From Mycolicibacterium diernhoferi (GTDB lineage Bacteria > Actinomycetota > Actinomycetes > Mycobacteriales > Mycobacteriaceae): a stretch of DNA of 64,000 nucleotides. The stretch lies in the NCBI RefSeq assembly GCF_019456655.1, contig NZ_CP080332.1, positions 4,526,001 to 4,590,000 of the forward strand, written 5' to 3'. Position numbers and translations under genes: made by a program. Below the pieces are notes generated by a model. It worked only from the letters and a program-made list of their open reading frames with translations. It was not told the DNA's origin and ran no database searches. Positions 18,243 to 26,179 of this stretch are shown piece after piece (the stretch's first letter is position 1; each line of letters opens with the position of its first letter).

Positions 18243-18773
18243 TCACTGGAGGTCGGGGCCGTCGGCGCGGACGTCGTCGACCGCGGTCATCGCCTCGCGC
18301 AGCCGGGACAGCCAGTCCTCGGTGTGCTGCCCGACCAGCTTGACCGACCAGGCCAGCGCGTCCGAGCGGGACCGGGCGACACCGGCGTCGACGAGGGTGT
18401 CGAGTACCTGTCGTTCCGGCTGTTTGAGTCTGGTCATCACCGGCACGGCGATATGGGTGAACAGGGTGCGTTCGGCGCCGGCCTGCACACCCCAGGACAC
18501 CTTGCGGCCGAACCTGTCCTGAGCCTCGTCGGCGATGCGCATCCGCTCGCCGCGCGTCTCTTCGCGGAACTTCGCGACCCGACCCGAGGTCCGGGCCGCG
18601 CTCTCCTCTTCGGCGGCCTCGGGCAACTGCCCGATGACCGTGATCTCTTCGCGGTCGACCACGACGGTCGGATCGCCGGTGAACCAGGCGTCGGGCAGGC
18701 GCCCGGCGAACCAGTCGGCGATATCGGTGGCGGCGTCGTCTGTGCTGCGCCGCCCGTGCTGATGGCGTTTCAT
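18243..18773 (-). CDS. Conserved actinobacterial protein of unknown function
   Basis: 176 residues, soluble, no signal peptide or membrane segment. Charged and Arg/Glu-rich, with a conserved-looking core (WFAGRLPDAWF; DREEITVIGQLP; RMRIADEAQDRFGRKVSWG; VMTRLKQPERQVLDTLV; ARSRSDALAWSVKLVG). I recall similar proteins across mycobacteria but no assigned function. The C-terminal part (about 110-165) looks like a small helical, possibly nucleic-acid- or membrane-associated domain; this is only a guess. The start region carries an 8-bp tandem repeat CATGATTA (18771-18786), which creates an extra upstream ATG followed at once by TAA. Confidence 0.75.
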   Translation of the reverse strand: MKRHQHGRRSTDDAATDIADWFAGRLPDAWFTGDPTVVVDREEITVIGQLPEAAEEESAARTSGRVAKFREETRGERMRIADEAQDRFGRKVSWGVQAGAERTLFTHIAVPVMTRLKQPERQVLDTLVDAGVARSRSDALAWSVKLVGQHTEDWLSRLREAMTAVDDVRADGPDLQ

Positions 18774-18840
18774 GATTACATGATTACACCGTTACAGGAC
18801 CGTGCGGGCGCGTTCACGCACGGCGTAACCGACACCGCCG

Positions 18841-19044
18841 CTACTTCTTGCGGAGCAGGACCAGTCCACCGCCCAACACCAGGGCCACCAGCAGCAATCC
18901 CGCCCAGCCGGGGCCGGCCAGCCACCACACCGCGGCGAGGGCGATGATCCCGGGCGAAGCCAGGAACAACACCATGCCCGGATGCTGTTTGACCACGTCA
19001 AGCGCGCTCTTGGCCCGCACGCGGTCGATTTCGTCACCTGCCAT
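18841..19044 (-). CDS. Small membrane protein with two predicted helices
   Basis: 67 residues: a charged N-terminus (MAGDEIDRVRAKSALDVV), then two hydrophobic segments (about residues 24-43 and 46-63) separated by GPGWAG, and a C-terminal RKK. This fits a small double-spanning inner-membrane protein. It is transcribed towards the 18243-18773 gene with a 67-nt gap and divergently from the AIM24-family gene. Coding potential is supported by composition and a clean start-stop frame; no function is recognised. Confidence 0.6.
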   Translation of the reverse strand: MAGDEIDRVRAKSALDVVKQHPGMVLFLASPGIIALAAVWWLAGPGWAGLLLVALVLGGGLVLLRKK

Positions 19045-19112
19045 AGGACCCAGGATGCCAGCCTATGGTGGTGCTGTCCGGGATGAATCGACGTCACAGT
19101 TGAGGAGCGCAC

Positions 19113-20000
19113 GTGAGTGGTCAATGGTTGCGGGATCCCGAAGGGCGCTACGAGTACCGCTGGTACGACGGCCAGAACTGGACCGATCAGGTGTCCCACC
19201 AGGGCCAGATCGGCCAGGTACCGCTGAGCGGCGCGCCCGCCGGTGGACCCCAGTCCCATGACGCACCGCCCCACGCCCAGGCCTACGCCGCACCGCAGCC
19301 CGAAAACCCGGCGCCGGCCCCCGGTGACGGTTTCGCCGGGATCACCGGCGACCTCATCGACGGCCGATTCAGCGAGAAGGAATCCGCCGCGATCGCCAAC
19401 CAGAACGAGAAGCTACTGCGGGTGCGCCTCGGCGAGCCGTTCATGGCGCGGCAGGGCTCCATGGTGGCCTATCAGGGCAATGTGGACTTCGCCTTCGAGG
19501 GCGGCGGCGCGGGCCGATTTCTGAAGAAGGCCTTCACCGGCGAAGGACTGCCGTTGATGCGCTGCCAGGGCCAGGGCGACGTCTTCCTGGCCGATCAGGC
19601 CAACTACGTGCACCTGTTGCACCTGAACAATTCCGGGCTGTCCATCAGCGGCAAGAACGTGCTCGCGTTCTCGGCGAGCCTGGACTGGAACATCGAGCGG
19701 GTCCGGGGCGGCAGCATCGCCACCGGCGGATTGTTCAACACCACGTTGCGGGGCAGCGGGTGGGTCGCGCTGACCACCGACGGCCCGCCGGTGGTGCTCA
19801 ACGCCGCCGAGGCGCCGACCTACGCCGACACCAATGCGGTGGTGGCGTGGTCGGCGAACCTACAGACCCAGCTCAAGACCAGCTTCAAGGCCGGCGCCCT
19901 GATCGGGCGCGGGTCCGGCGAGGCGCTGCAGGTCGCCTTCCACGGTCACGGCTTCGTGATCGTGCAGCCCTCCGAAGGCGTCGCGGTCCCGGTCCAATAG
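19113..20000 (+). CDS. AIM24-family protein with N-terminal DUF2510
   Basis: 295 residues. The first 30 residues form a DUF2510 module (GQWLRDPEGRYEYRWYDGQNWT), a Trp-rich motif common at the ends of actinobacterial membrane-associated proteins, followed by a Pro/Ala-rich linker (to about residue 75) and an AIM24/DUF124-like beta-rich domain (QGSMVAYQGNVDF; GSGEALQVAF). The family is of unknown function and assembles beta-sheet rings. GTG 19113 is preceded by GAGGAG at 8 nt. Its stop lies 3 nt from the stop of the convergent DUF305 gene, with no room for a separate terminator. Confidence 0.85.
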   Translation: MSGQWLRDPEGRYEYRWYDGQNWTDQVSHQGQIGQVPLSGAPAGGPQSHDAPPHAQAYAAPQPENPAPAPGDGFAGITGDLIDGRFSEKESAAIANQNEKLLRVRLGEPFMARQGSMVAYQGNVDFAFEGGGAGRFLKKAFTGEGLPLMRCQGQGDVFLADQANYVHLLHLNNSGLSISGKNVLAFSASLDWNIERVRGGSIATGGLFNTTLRGSGWVALTTDGPPVVLNAAEAPTYADTNAVVAWSANLQTQLKTSFKAGALIGRGSGEALQVAFHGHGFVIVQPSEGVAVPVQ

Positions 20001-20003
20001 CCG

Positions 20004-20636
20004 CTAGAGCGACTCCAGAATCTGCTTCATCTCGTCGATCTCGCGCTGCTGGCTGTCGATGATCGCGCGGGCCATGGCGATCGCCGGTTCGTGCTGACCA
20101 TCGTCGATCTCGGTCTGCGCCATGGTGATCGCACCCTCATGATGACCGATCATCTGGGTCAGGAACAGCCGGGCGGCCTCGGGGCCCGGCGCCGACCGCA
20201 GCTTCTCGATATCGGCCGGCGCGACCATGCCTTCCATCGAGCCGTGGTCCATATCGGGCATGGGCGGGTTGCCCCAGCTGGTCAGCCAGCTTTGCATCTG
20301 CTCGATCTCGGGCGCCTGGGCCGCCTTGATCTCTTCGGCGAGCTTGCGAACCCGCGGGTCCACGTCCTGTTTGAGCAGCAGGATGTCCGACATCTCCACG
20401 GCCTGACGGTGGTGCGGGATCATGTGCTGCGCGAACATCACGTCCGCGCCATTGTGGGCGCCGTCGTGGGCGCCGTCGACCGGGCCGGGACTCGCTCCGC
20501 TGCCGCTGTGATGGCTGGTTCCGTGGTCATGGTCGGTGTGTCCGTCGTCGCTGGTCTCGGCGGACTGGTTGGTACAGCCCGCCGCGATCAGGGCGGCGAC
20601 CGCCGCCGTCGCGACCATGATGGCCGGTTTGCGCAT
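20004..20636 (-). CDS. DUF305 lipoprotein, copper-associated
   Basis: 210-residue secreted lipoprotein: signal peptide with lipobox IAAGC (Cys near residue 21), a His/Asp-rich stretch (DDGHTDHDHGTSHHS) that could bind metal, then a DUF305 four-helix domain with the family motifs FAQHMIPHHRQAVEM and QMIGHHEGAITMAQ. DUF305 proteins often lie next to copper genes and have been tied to periplasmic copper binding. Here it is divergent from the copper chaperone gene across 61 nt containing a CsoR/RicR-like operator (20670-20686), so co-regulation by copper is likely. GAGGAGAG precedes the ATG. Confidence 0.87.
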   Translation of the reverse strand: MRKPAIMVATAAVAALIAAGCTNQSAETSDDGHTDHDHGTSHHSGSGASPGPVDGAHDGAHNGADVMFAQHMIPHHRQAVEMSDILLLKQDVDPRVRKLAEEIKAAQAPEIEQMQSWLTSWGNPPMPDMDHGSMEGMVAPADIEKLRSAPGPEAARLFLTQMIGHHEGAITMAQTEIDDGQHEPAIAMARAIIDSQQREIDEMKQILESL

Positions 20637-20669
20637 TGTGTCTCTCCTCGCACCCGTGGACGTTTACCC

Positions 20670-20686
20670 ATACCCCCTACCGGTAT
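20670..20686. promoter_or_regulatory. CsoR/RicR-type copper operator overlapping copZ -10 region
   Basis: ATACCCCCTACCGGTAT is an inverted repeat (ATACC-N7-GGTAT) and fits the RicR-type box TACCC-N5-GGGTA with one mismatch (TACCC-CCTAC-CGGTA). It overlaps a TATATC -10 element (20684-20689) that is 8 nt before the chaperone ATG, so bound repressor would block RNA polymerase. It lies between two divergent copper genes. The repressor gene is not in the window. Confidence 0.6.
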
Positions 20687-20697
20687 ATCATGGCGGT

Positions 20698-20907
20698 ATG
20701 AGCATCGTTCTCAAGGTCCAAGGTATGAGTTGTGGGCACTGCGTGTCGACGATCACCGCCGCCGTCAGCCCACTGGCCGGTGTCAGCGGGGTCGAGGTCG
20801 ACCTGGCCGCCGGGCAGGTCACGGTGGACGGCACCCCCGACAGCGCGGCCGTCACCGCGGTCATCGAAGACGCCGGTTACGACGTGAGTCCTGCGGTATC
20901 GGCCTGA
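20698..20907 (+). CDS. CopZ-like copper metallochaperone (HMA domain)
   Basis: 69-residue cytoplasmic heavy-metal-associated domain protein. The metal site is GMSCGHC (Cys12 and Cys15) in the usual first loop of a ferredoxin-like fold; the length is that of stand-alone CopZ. It would carry Cu(I) to the CPx-ATPase encoded 200 bp downstream. ATG 20698 is preferred: the preceding TATATC -10 element predicts a transcript starting at or just before the ATG, and the longer upstream frame reads through the operator. Copper-induced expression is inferred from the operator. Confidence 0.9.
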   Translation: MSIVLKVQGMSCGHCVSTITAAVSPLAGVSGVEVDLAAGQVTVDGTPDSAAVTAVIEDAGYDVSPAVSA

Positions 20908-20954
20908 GCGCACACCGCCCCGGCCCACATCTCATATTGAACGGGAGGCAAGCC

Positions 20955-21035
20955 ATGAGCCCGCGCAGCCGACCGCAAGTGAGGATCGCAGCGAGGTACG
21001 AGCGAGGACCGGAACGAACGGGAGGCAAGCCATGA
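20955..21035 (+). CDS. 26-residue leader peptide 1, translationally coupled
   Basis: ATG 20955 follows GGGAGG by 6 nt and opens a 26-codon frame (starts [10 protein letters not shown], ends ERTGGKP), rich in Arg (7 of 26) and Pro, with no Cys or His. Its TGA (21033-21035) overlaps the ATG of the second identical leader (ATGA at 21032-21035). Coding status is inferred from the RBS, the start and the exact coupling; there is no direct proof of translation. It could set the translation level of the ATPase or sense ribosome speed at Arg/Pro codons. Confidence 0.5.
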   Translation: MSPRSRPQVRIAARYERGPERTGGKP

Positions 21036-21112
21036 GCCCGCGCAGCCGACCGCAAGTGAGGATCGCAGCGAGGTACGAGCGAGGACCGGAACGAACGGGA
21101 GGCAAGCCATGA
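21032..21112 (+). CDS. 26-residue leader peptide 2, identical to leader 1
   Basis: Second copy of the 26-codon frame, with the same GGGAGG ribosome binding site upstream. Its stop TGA (21110-21112) overlaps the ATG of the copper ATPase (ATGA at 21109-21112), so ribosomes that finish this peptide are placed on the ATPase start. Identity of the two copies at nucleotide level indicates a recent duplication or gene conversion. Confidence 0.5.
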   Translation: MSPRSRPQVRIAARYERGPERTGGKP

Positions 21113-23361
21113 GCACCGTCACCCTCGATGTCGGCGGCATGACCTGCGCATCCTGCGCGGCGCGGATCGAGAAGCGGCTCAACCGCATCGACGGCGTGCA
21201 GGCCAGCGTGAACTTCGCCACCGAACAGGCCCGCGTCGACTTCCCCGACACCGTCTCCCCCGAGGAATTGGTGGCCGCGGTGGAGGCCACCGGGTACACC
21301 GCGGCACTGCCCGCGGAGGCCGCGTCCGACACCGCGCCCGAGGACGACGAACCCGACGAGTCCGCGCCGTGGCGCCAACGCCTGACGATCTCCGCGGCAC
21401 TGTCCATCCCGGTTGTGCTGCTGTCGATGATCCCGGCGCTGCAGTTCAACAACTGGCAGTGGCTGGCGTTCACCCTGGCCTCCCCCGTGGTGGTGTGGGG
21501 CGCCTGGCCCTTCCACCGGGCCGCCTGGGCCAATCTGCGCCACGGTGCGGCGACGATGGACACCCTCATCTCGGTCGGCGTGATCGCCGCGTACGCCTGG
21601 TCGGTGTGGGCGCTGTTCTTCACCCACGCCGGCATGCCCGGCATGAAGATGCCCTTCGAGCTGATCTCCACCAGCTCCGAGCCGCACCTGTACCTGGAGG
21701 TGGCGGCGGCCGTCACCACCTTCCTGCTCGCCGGCCGCTACTTCGAGTCCCGCGCCAAACGCCAGTCCGGCGCCGCGCTGAAGGCGCTGCTGCACATGGG
21801 CGCCAAGGATGTCGCGGTACTGCGGAACGGGGCTGAAACACGAGTTCCGATAAGCCAACTCGCCATCGGCGACGTATTCGTGGTGCGCCCCGGCGAGAAG
21901 ATCGCCACCGACGGGGTGGTCACCGCCGGCACCTCGGCCGTCGACACCTCGATGCTCACCGGTGAGCCGGTGCCCGTCGAGGTCGGCGAGGGTGACACCG
22001 TCGTCGGCGCGACGGTGAACGTGGGCGGTCGGCTCCAGGTGCGGGCCACCCACATCGGCGCCGACACCCAGCTGGCCCAGATGGCGCGGCTGGTCACCGA
22101 GGCACAGAGCGGCAAGGCCGAGGTGCAGCGGCTCGCCGACCGGGTGTCGGCGGTGTTCGTGCCCATCGTGATGGCGTTGTCGGTGCTGACCCTGCTGGGC
22201 TGGTTGTTCCTCGGGGACGGTTCGGTCGCCGCGGCGTTCACCGCCGCCGTCGCCGTCCTGATCATCGCCTGCCCGTGCGCACTCGGGCTCGCCACCCCGA
22301 CCGCGCTGCTGGTCGGTACCGGCCGGGGCGCCCAGCTCGGCATCCTGATCAAGGGCCCGCAGGTGCTGGAATCCACCCGGCGGATCGACACCGTGGTGCT
22401 GGACAAGACCGGCACGGTGACCACCGGGCGGATGTCGGTGGTCGACGTGCACGTGGCCGGCGGTGAATCCCGCCCGGACATCGTCCGGCTGGTCGGCGCG
22501 CTGGAGCACGGCTCCGAACATCCGATCGCCCGCGCGATCGCCGGATACGCCGCCGCACAGGGATCGTTGCCGGAGGTCACCGACTTCCGTAATCACGGCG
22601 GGCTCGGCGTCGCCGGTATGGTCGACGGCCACCCGGTGGCCGCCGGACGGGTCGCCTGGTTGCGTGACGACTGGTCGCTGACGCCGCCCGAGGACCTACT
22701 CGCTGCCGCCGATGCGGCTGCCGCACAAGGACATACACCGATCTGGTTTGCCTCCGACGGTCAGATCCGCGCCGTCGTGGTGGTGGCCGACACCATCAAG
22801 GACACTGCCGCCGAAGCCATTTCGGGTTTCCGTGCGCTGGGCCTCACGCCGGTGCTGCTCACCGGTGACAACCGCCGCGCCGCCGAAACCGTGGCCGCCG
22901 TGCTGGGGATCGAGCGGGTGGTCGCCGATGTGCTGCCCGCAGGCAAGGTCGACGAGATCAAACGGCTGCAGGCCGACGGCCGGGTGGTCGCGATGGTCGG
23001 TGATGGCGTCAACGATGCCGCGGCACTCGCGCAGGCCGACCTGGGGTTGGCCATGGGCACCGGTACCGACGTCGCCATCGAGGCCTCCGACCTGACGCTG
23101 GTGCGCGGCGATCTGCGGGCGGCGGTCGACGCGATCCGGTTGTCACGCGCGACGTTGGGCACCATCAAGGGCAACCTGTTCTGGGCGTTCGCCTACAACG
23201 TCGCGGCACTTCCGCTGGCCGCGGCCGGGCTGCTCAATCCGCTGATCGCCGGCGCCGCGATGGCCTTCAGTTCGGTGTTCGTGGTGACCAACAGCCTTCG
23301 GCTGCGGCGGTTCTCGTCTACTGCGTCCGGCGGGCCCGGAACAGCTTCACCTCGTCCTTGA
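21109..23361 (+). CDS. Copper-exporting P1B-type ATPase (CopA/CtpA-CtpV-like)
   Basis: 750-residue inner-membrane Cu(I) exporter. One N-terminal HMA domain with GGMTCASC (Cys13, Cys16), then eight expected membrane helices; the membrane metal site is [12 protein letters not shown], the phosphorylated Asp is in DKTGTVTTG, followed by the SEHPIARAI motif and the [10 protein letters not shown] hinge. CPC plus the CopA-like helices 7-8 indicate copper rather than zinc. Its translation starts on the last unit of the 77-bp repeat, coupled to two leader peptides. The 3' end overlaps the convergent cyclase gene by 44 nt. Likely co-transcribed with the chaperone gene under copper control. Confidence 0.93.
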   Translation: MSTVTLDVGGMTCASCAARIEKRLNRIDGVQASVNFATEQARVDFPDTVSPEELVAAVEATGYTAALPAEAASDTAPEDDEPDESAPWRQRLTISAALSIPVVLLSMIPALQFNNWQWLAFTLASPVVVWGAWPFHRAAWANLRHGAATMDTLISVGVIAAYAWSVWALFFTHAGMPGMKMPFELISTSSEPHLYLEVAAAVTTFLLAGRYFESRAKRQSGAALKALLHMGAKDVAVLRNGAETRVPISQLAIGDVFVVRPGEKIATDGVVTAGTSAVDTSMLTGEPVPVEVGEGDTVVGATVNVGGRLQVRATHIGADTQLAQMARLVTEAQSGKAEVQRLADRVSAVFVPIVMALSVLTLLGWLFLGDGSVAAAFTAAVAVLIIACPCALGLATPTALLVGTGRGAQLGILIKGPQVLESTRRIDTVVLDKTGTVTTGRMSVVDVHVAGGESRPDIVRLVGALEHGSEHPIARAIAGYAAAQGSLPEVTDFRNHGGLGVAGMVDGHPVAAGRVAWLRDDWSLTPPEDLLAAADAAAAQGHTPIWFASDGQIRAVVVVADTIKDTAAEAISGFRALGLTPVLLTGDNRRAAETVAAVLGIERVVADVLPAGKVDEIKRLQADGRVVAMVGDGVNDAAALAQADLGLAMGTGTDVAIEASDLTLVRGDLRAAVDAIRLSRATLGTIKGNLFWAFAYNVAALPLAAAGLLNPLIAGAAMAFSSVFVVTNSLRLRRFSSTASGGPGTASPRP

Positions 23362-24433
23362 TGCCCTTGAGTCGTTTGGCGCCGGCAAAGGACCATTCGA
23401 CGCCGGTGTCTTCACCGACCTCCGCGCGCACCGTCTCGGTCACCAGCACCGCACCGGGCCGAGCCGCGCCGGTCACCCGGCTGGCCAGATTGACCGGGCT
23501 GCCGAACCAGTCACCGCCCCGGCTGACGGCCATCCCGGAGGCCAGGCCCACCCGCAACCGGGGGAAGTCCTCGTCCGCGGCGGCCGCGTCCAGCAAGGCC
23601 AGCGTTGCGGTCAACAACGGTTCGGCCTCCGGGCTGACCAGCATCACCGCGTCGCCGATCGATTTGATGAACCGGACCGGCGGGGCCACCACCTCGTGGG
23701 TGAGCTCGACGAGGTGATTGGCCAACCCCTCCAGTTCCTCGGGCGGCACCGCCTCCCCCAGCCTGGTGAAGCCCACCAGATCCGCGAACGCCACGCTGAC
23801 CTGCCGGGCACCCGGCAGCGGCAGTCCCTCGGCGCGCTCCCCCGCGGTGACCGCCTCGGTCTCCATGGTGCGCCGCAACTCGAGGCGCAGCATGTCCTCG
23901 ATCATCGGCCCGAGCAGTGGATTCACCCGTTGCAGAAGCGCTTCGGAGGAGGCCGCCACCTCCAGTTCGGTGACACCGGGCGCCATCACCGCCGACATCG
24001 AGGTGAACCGCATCGCCTCGGCGGTCTTGGCCAACCCGTCGGCCAGGGCGCGCACCACCATCACCAGGTTGTCCTCATCGATGCCAATCTCGACGAACTG
24101 CTGTGCGTACCTGGCGATCTCACCGTCGACCCGGAGGTGTACGGGCTCATCGGGATCATCCACCCGGGGCAGCCCGAGCACCCGCTGAATACGCTGCAGC
24201 AGAGCCAGATCGATTCCGGTGTTCGCGCTGATCTGCCGCGCCGAGACGTACTCGCCGTCATCGCCGAGGATGCGCCGCGACGCCAGCAACACCGGCGTAT
24301 AGGACTCCCGGATCTGCTCGATGGTCACACCGTGTGCCAGCAGCCACGGGATGAGTTCGGCGCGCTCGGCTCTGGCCTGGCCCTCGAGCCCGTCGAGCAG
24401 CCCGGATGACTCGATGTCGAAGTCCGCACCCAC
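23318..24433 (-). CDS. Class III adenylate cyclase, Rv1264-like (pH-regulated type)
   Basis: 371-residue soluble cyclase making cAMP from ATP. The N-terminal half (about residues 1-205) is the helical regulatory domain known in Rv1264 to inhibit the enzyme and relieve it at acid pH; the C-terminal half is a class III catalytic domain: [10 protein letters not shown] (first metal Asp), [13 protein letters not shown] (second Asp), [13 protein letters not shown] (Asn and Arg of the transition-state pair). GTG 24433 begins right after a leaderless-type -10 box. Its 3' end overlaps ctp ATPase by 44 nt. Assignment to Rv1264 rests on domain order and synteny with the HIT and Ddn-like genes. Confidence 0.88.
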   Translation of the reverse strand: MGADFDIESSGLLDGLEGQARAERAELIPWLLAHGVTIEQIRESYTPVLLASRRILGDDGEYVSARQISANTGIDLALLQRIQRVLGLPRVDDPDEPVHLRVDGEIARYAQQFVEIGIDEDNLVMVVRALADGLAKTAEAMRFTSMSAVMAPGVTELEVAASSEALLQRVNPLLGPMIEDMLRLELRRTMETEAVTAGERAEGLPLPGARQVSVAFADLVGFTRLGEAVPPEELEGLANHLVELTHEVVAPPVRFIKSIGDAVMLVSPEAEPLLTATLALLDAAAADEDFPRLRVGLASGMAVSRGGDWFGSPVNLASRVTGAARPGAVLVTETVRAEVGEDTGVEWSFAGAKRLKGIKDEVKLFRARRTQ

Positions 24434-24439
24434 CGGGCC

Positions 24440-24445
24440 AACCTA
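24440..24445 (-). promoter_or_regulatory. -10 element of the cyclase gene, leaderless type
   Basis: On the minus strand TAGGTT ends 6 nt before the GTG start at 24433, so the transcript should begin at the start codon. No ribosome binding site is present in the gap. The divergent glycosylase gene starts 26 nt away on the other strand. Confidence 0.45.
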
Positions 24446-24470
24446 TACCGGCGGCGGGCATCATCGATGT

Positions 24471-24962
24471 GTGACCGACCTTCTGCGCGGGCTGCCGCCG
24501 CTCATCGGGCCGGCGCCGCGCACGCTGATCCTGGGCAATATGCCCAGCGTGTTGTCGCTGGCCTCGGGGCAGTACTACGGCAATCCACGCAATGCGTTCT
24601 GGCGGATCGCCGCCGACATCCTGGGATTCGACCCGCAGGCCGCCTACGCCGACCGGGTCGAGGCGCTGACCGCGCACGGTCTGGCGGTCTGGGATGTGCT
24701 GGCGGCCTGCCGCCGGATTGGCAGCCTGGACTCCGCGGTGGAGCGGGACAGTATGGTGCCCAACGACTTCCGCGCCTTCCTGACCGAACACCGGCAGATC
24801 CGACTGGTGGTGTTCAACGGTGCCGCGGCCGAGACGAACTACCGGCGACTCGTCCGGGACGCGCCCTCGATCACGAGCGTCCGGCTGCCCTCGACCAGTC
24901 CGGCCCAGACCATGGCCTACGCCGACAAACTCGCGCACTGGCGCACGGCGTTGAGCGGTTAG
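24471..24962 (+). CDS. Mug-like DNA glycosylase (hypoxanthine/uracil-DNA glycosylase family)
   Basis: 163-residue base-excision-repair enzyme of the uracil-DNA-glycosylase superfamily. The N-terminal motif LILGNMPSVLSLASGQYYG followed by NPRNAFW matches the deoxyinosine (hypoxanthine) glycosylase branch, where Asn of the GxMPS/N-x-FW region orients water; the second motif is RLPSTSPA. So removal of hypoxanthine, or uracil in G:U pairs, from DNA is expected. GTG 24471 starts just ahead of the fold, in a divergent arrangement with the cyclase. The stop overlaps the next, opposite-strand gene by 4 nt. The exact base specificity is not determined by sequence. Confidence 0.8.
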   Translation: MTDLLRGLPPLIGPAPRTLILGNMPSVLSLASGQYYGNPRNAFWRIAADILGFDPQAAYADRVEALTAHGLAVWDVLAACRRIGSLDSAVERDSMVPNDFRAFLTEHRQIRLVVFNGAAAETNYRRLVRDAPSITSVRLPSTSPAQTMAYADKLAHWRTALSG

Positions 24963-25240
24963 GCCAGCCCGTCGACCACATCCTTGGCCTCGCGCAGGCC
25001 GAGGCCGGTCTCATCGCGCAGCAGCTTGATGGCCGCGATCTTGTCACCCCGGATCGCCAACTGCCGCACCAGATCGCTCACACCGGACTGCGGCTTCAGG
25101 ATCTCCACCCCGGGCGCCTCGGTGAGCTCACCGGTCGGGCGCGGCCCGCTGCCGAGCGCCCGTTCCAGCGCAATGACCCGGCGCTCCAACTCCTGCACCC
25201 GCCGCCGCAGATCCTCGTCCGAGCCACCGAACAGTCCCAT
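24959..25240 (-). CDS. Ribosomal L7/L12 C-terminal-domain-like protein
   Basis: 93 residues. The N-terminal 30 residues are a predicted coiled coil (DEDLRRRVQELERRVIALERAL); a short linker leads to a domain like the L7/L12 C-terminal fold (VRQLAIRGDKIAAIKLLRDETGLGLREAKDVVD), the surface that recruits translation factors on the ribosome stalk. A true L7/L12 has a different dimerisation domain, so this is a stand-alone, probably dimeric or oligomeric paralogue. Found widely in actinobacteria; role unknown. Its stop overlaps the glycosylase stop in a convergent layout. Confidence 0.8.
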   Translation of the reverse strand: MGLFGGSDEDLRRRVQELERRVIALERALGSGPRPTGELTEAPGVEILKPQSGVSDLVRQLAIRGDKIAAIKLLRDETGLGLREAKDVVDGLA

Positions 25241-25268
25241 GACCGCACAGTAGAGGACCGGCAGCCGC

Positions 25269-25274
25269 TACCGT
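25269..25274 (+). promoter_or_regulatory. -10 element of the HIT gene, leaderless type
   Basis: TACCGT ends 6 nt before the ATG at 25281, the spacing for a leaderless transcript; there is no ribosome binding site between. Confidence 0.45.
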
Positions 25275-25280
25275 GGCCTG

Positions 25281-25718
25281 ATGTCCTGCGTGTTCTGCGC
25301 GATCACCGCCGGTGACGCCCCCGCCATCCGTATCTACGAGGATGAGGATCTGCTGGCGATCCTCGACATCCGGCCGTTCACCCGCGGCCACACCCTGGTG
25401 TTGCCCAAACAGCACACGGTGGACCTGACCGACACCCCACCGGAGACGGTGGCCGCGATGGTCACCCTGGGGCAGCGCATCGCGCGGGCCGCCCGGATCT
25501 CCGGCCTGCACGCCGACGGCAACAACATCGCCATCAACGACGGCAAGGCCGCGTTTCAGAGCGTGTTCCACATCCATCTGCACGTGGTGCCCCGGCACAG
25601 CGGCGACAAGCTGTCCTTCGCCAAAGGCATGCTGGTGCGCCGCGACGCCGACCGCGAGGAATCCGGGCGCCTGCTCCGTGAGGCACTGGCGCAACTCGAC
25701 GAAGCCACGCAGGATTGA
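25281..25718 (+). CDS. HIT-family nucleotide hydrolase (Rv1262c-like)
   Basis: 145-residue histidine-triad protein, a nucleoside phosphoramidate or dinucleotide hydrolase of the HINT/Fhit type. The triad is HIHLHVVPR near residue 97, and the N-terminus has the family's CVFCAIT zinc-like Cys pair. Length and motifs match Rv1262c. The gene is followed 5 nt later by the Ddn-like gene, probably one transcript. Natural substrate not known. Confidence 0.9.
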   Translation: MSCVFCAITAGDAPAIRIYEDEDLLAILDIRPFTRGHTLVLPKQHTVDLTDTPPETVAAMVTLGQRIARAARISGLHADGNNIAINDGKAAFQSVFHIHLHVVPRHSGDKLSFAKGMLVRRDADREESGRLLREALAQLDEATQD

Positions 25719-25723
25719 CCGGT

Positions 25724-26179
25724 ATGAGCATGCCCCCGTGGGAGAAGTACATCGGACTGCCGTTGCTGCTGCTGCACGACAAGGTCTACAAGGCGACCGA
25801 CGGACGGATCGGGCACACCATCCCGTTCGGTCCGCCGGCGCTGATCCTGCACACCGTCGGCGCCAAGACCGGCCTGGCCCGGGCGAACTCGCTGACCTAT
25901 GCCCGCGACGGGAAGAACTACCTGGTGGTGGCCTCCAAGGGCGGTGAGCCCACCGCCCCGGGCTGGTACCACAACCTGAAGAAGAACCCGCAGGTGGAGA
26001 TCAACGTCGGCCCCAGACGCTTTCCGGTGACCGCCAGGGCGGTGTTCCCCGACGACCCGGAGTTCCCGCGGCTGTGGGAGCTGGTGAACAACATGCGCGG
26101 CAACAAGGACCGCTACATCGGATACCAGAAGCGGACCACCCGGCCGATCCCGGTCATCGTGCTGACGCCCAACGACTAG
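25724..26179 (+). CDS. Ddn-like deazaflavin (F420)-dependent nitroreductase family protein (Rv1261c-like)
   Basis: 151-residue split-beta-barrel flavin/deazaflavin enzyme of the Ddn/FDOR-A family, expected to bind coenzyme F420 and reduce enones or quinone-like compounds. Family motifs: VYKATDGRIGH, LHTVGAKTGLAR, LVVASKGGEPTAPGWYHNLKKNP. ATG 25724 is chosen; a TTG at 25715 overlapping the HIT stop is in frame but adds only three residues. The gene ends overlapping the stop of the opposite LLM gene by 4 nt. Substrate not known; these proteins activate nitroimidazoles in some mycobacteria. Confidence 0.88.
   Translation: MSMPPWEKYIGLPLLLLHDKVYKATDGRIGHTIPFGPPALILHTVGAKTGLARANSLTYARDGKNYLVVASKGGEPTAPGWYHNLKKNPQVEINVGPRRFPVTARAVFPDDPEFPRLWELVNNMRGNKDRYIGYQKRTTRPIPVIVLTPND

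Larger units (their letters stand above)
20941..21113 (+). repeat. 77-bp tandem repeat carrying RBS and start codon (two units plus partial third)
   Basis: The text beginning ACGGGAGGCAAGCCATGAG occurs at 20941, 21018 and 21095, a perfect 77-bp period; two full identical units are followed by the first 19 bp of a third. Every unit begins with a GGGAGG ribosome binding site and an ATG. The last, partial unit is the ribosome binding site and start of the copper ATPase. As 77 is 3n+2, each unit's ORF ends in a TGA that overlaps the next ATG. Confidence 0.92.

Noticed and set aside
20941..21113. CRISPR-like array
   Set aside because: The units are contiguous with no variable spacers, so it is a tandem duplication and not CRISPR.
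20932..22632. 566-codon minus-strand frame over the copper ATPase
   Set aside because: Repeated residues derive only from the 77-bp repeat read backwards; no start with ribosome binding site and no motifs.
25715..25724. TTG start of the Ddn-like gene overlapping the HIT stop
   Set aside because: Adds only three residues and lacks a ribosome binding site; ATG 25724 is simpler.
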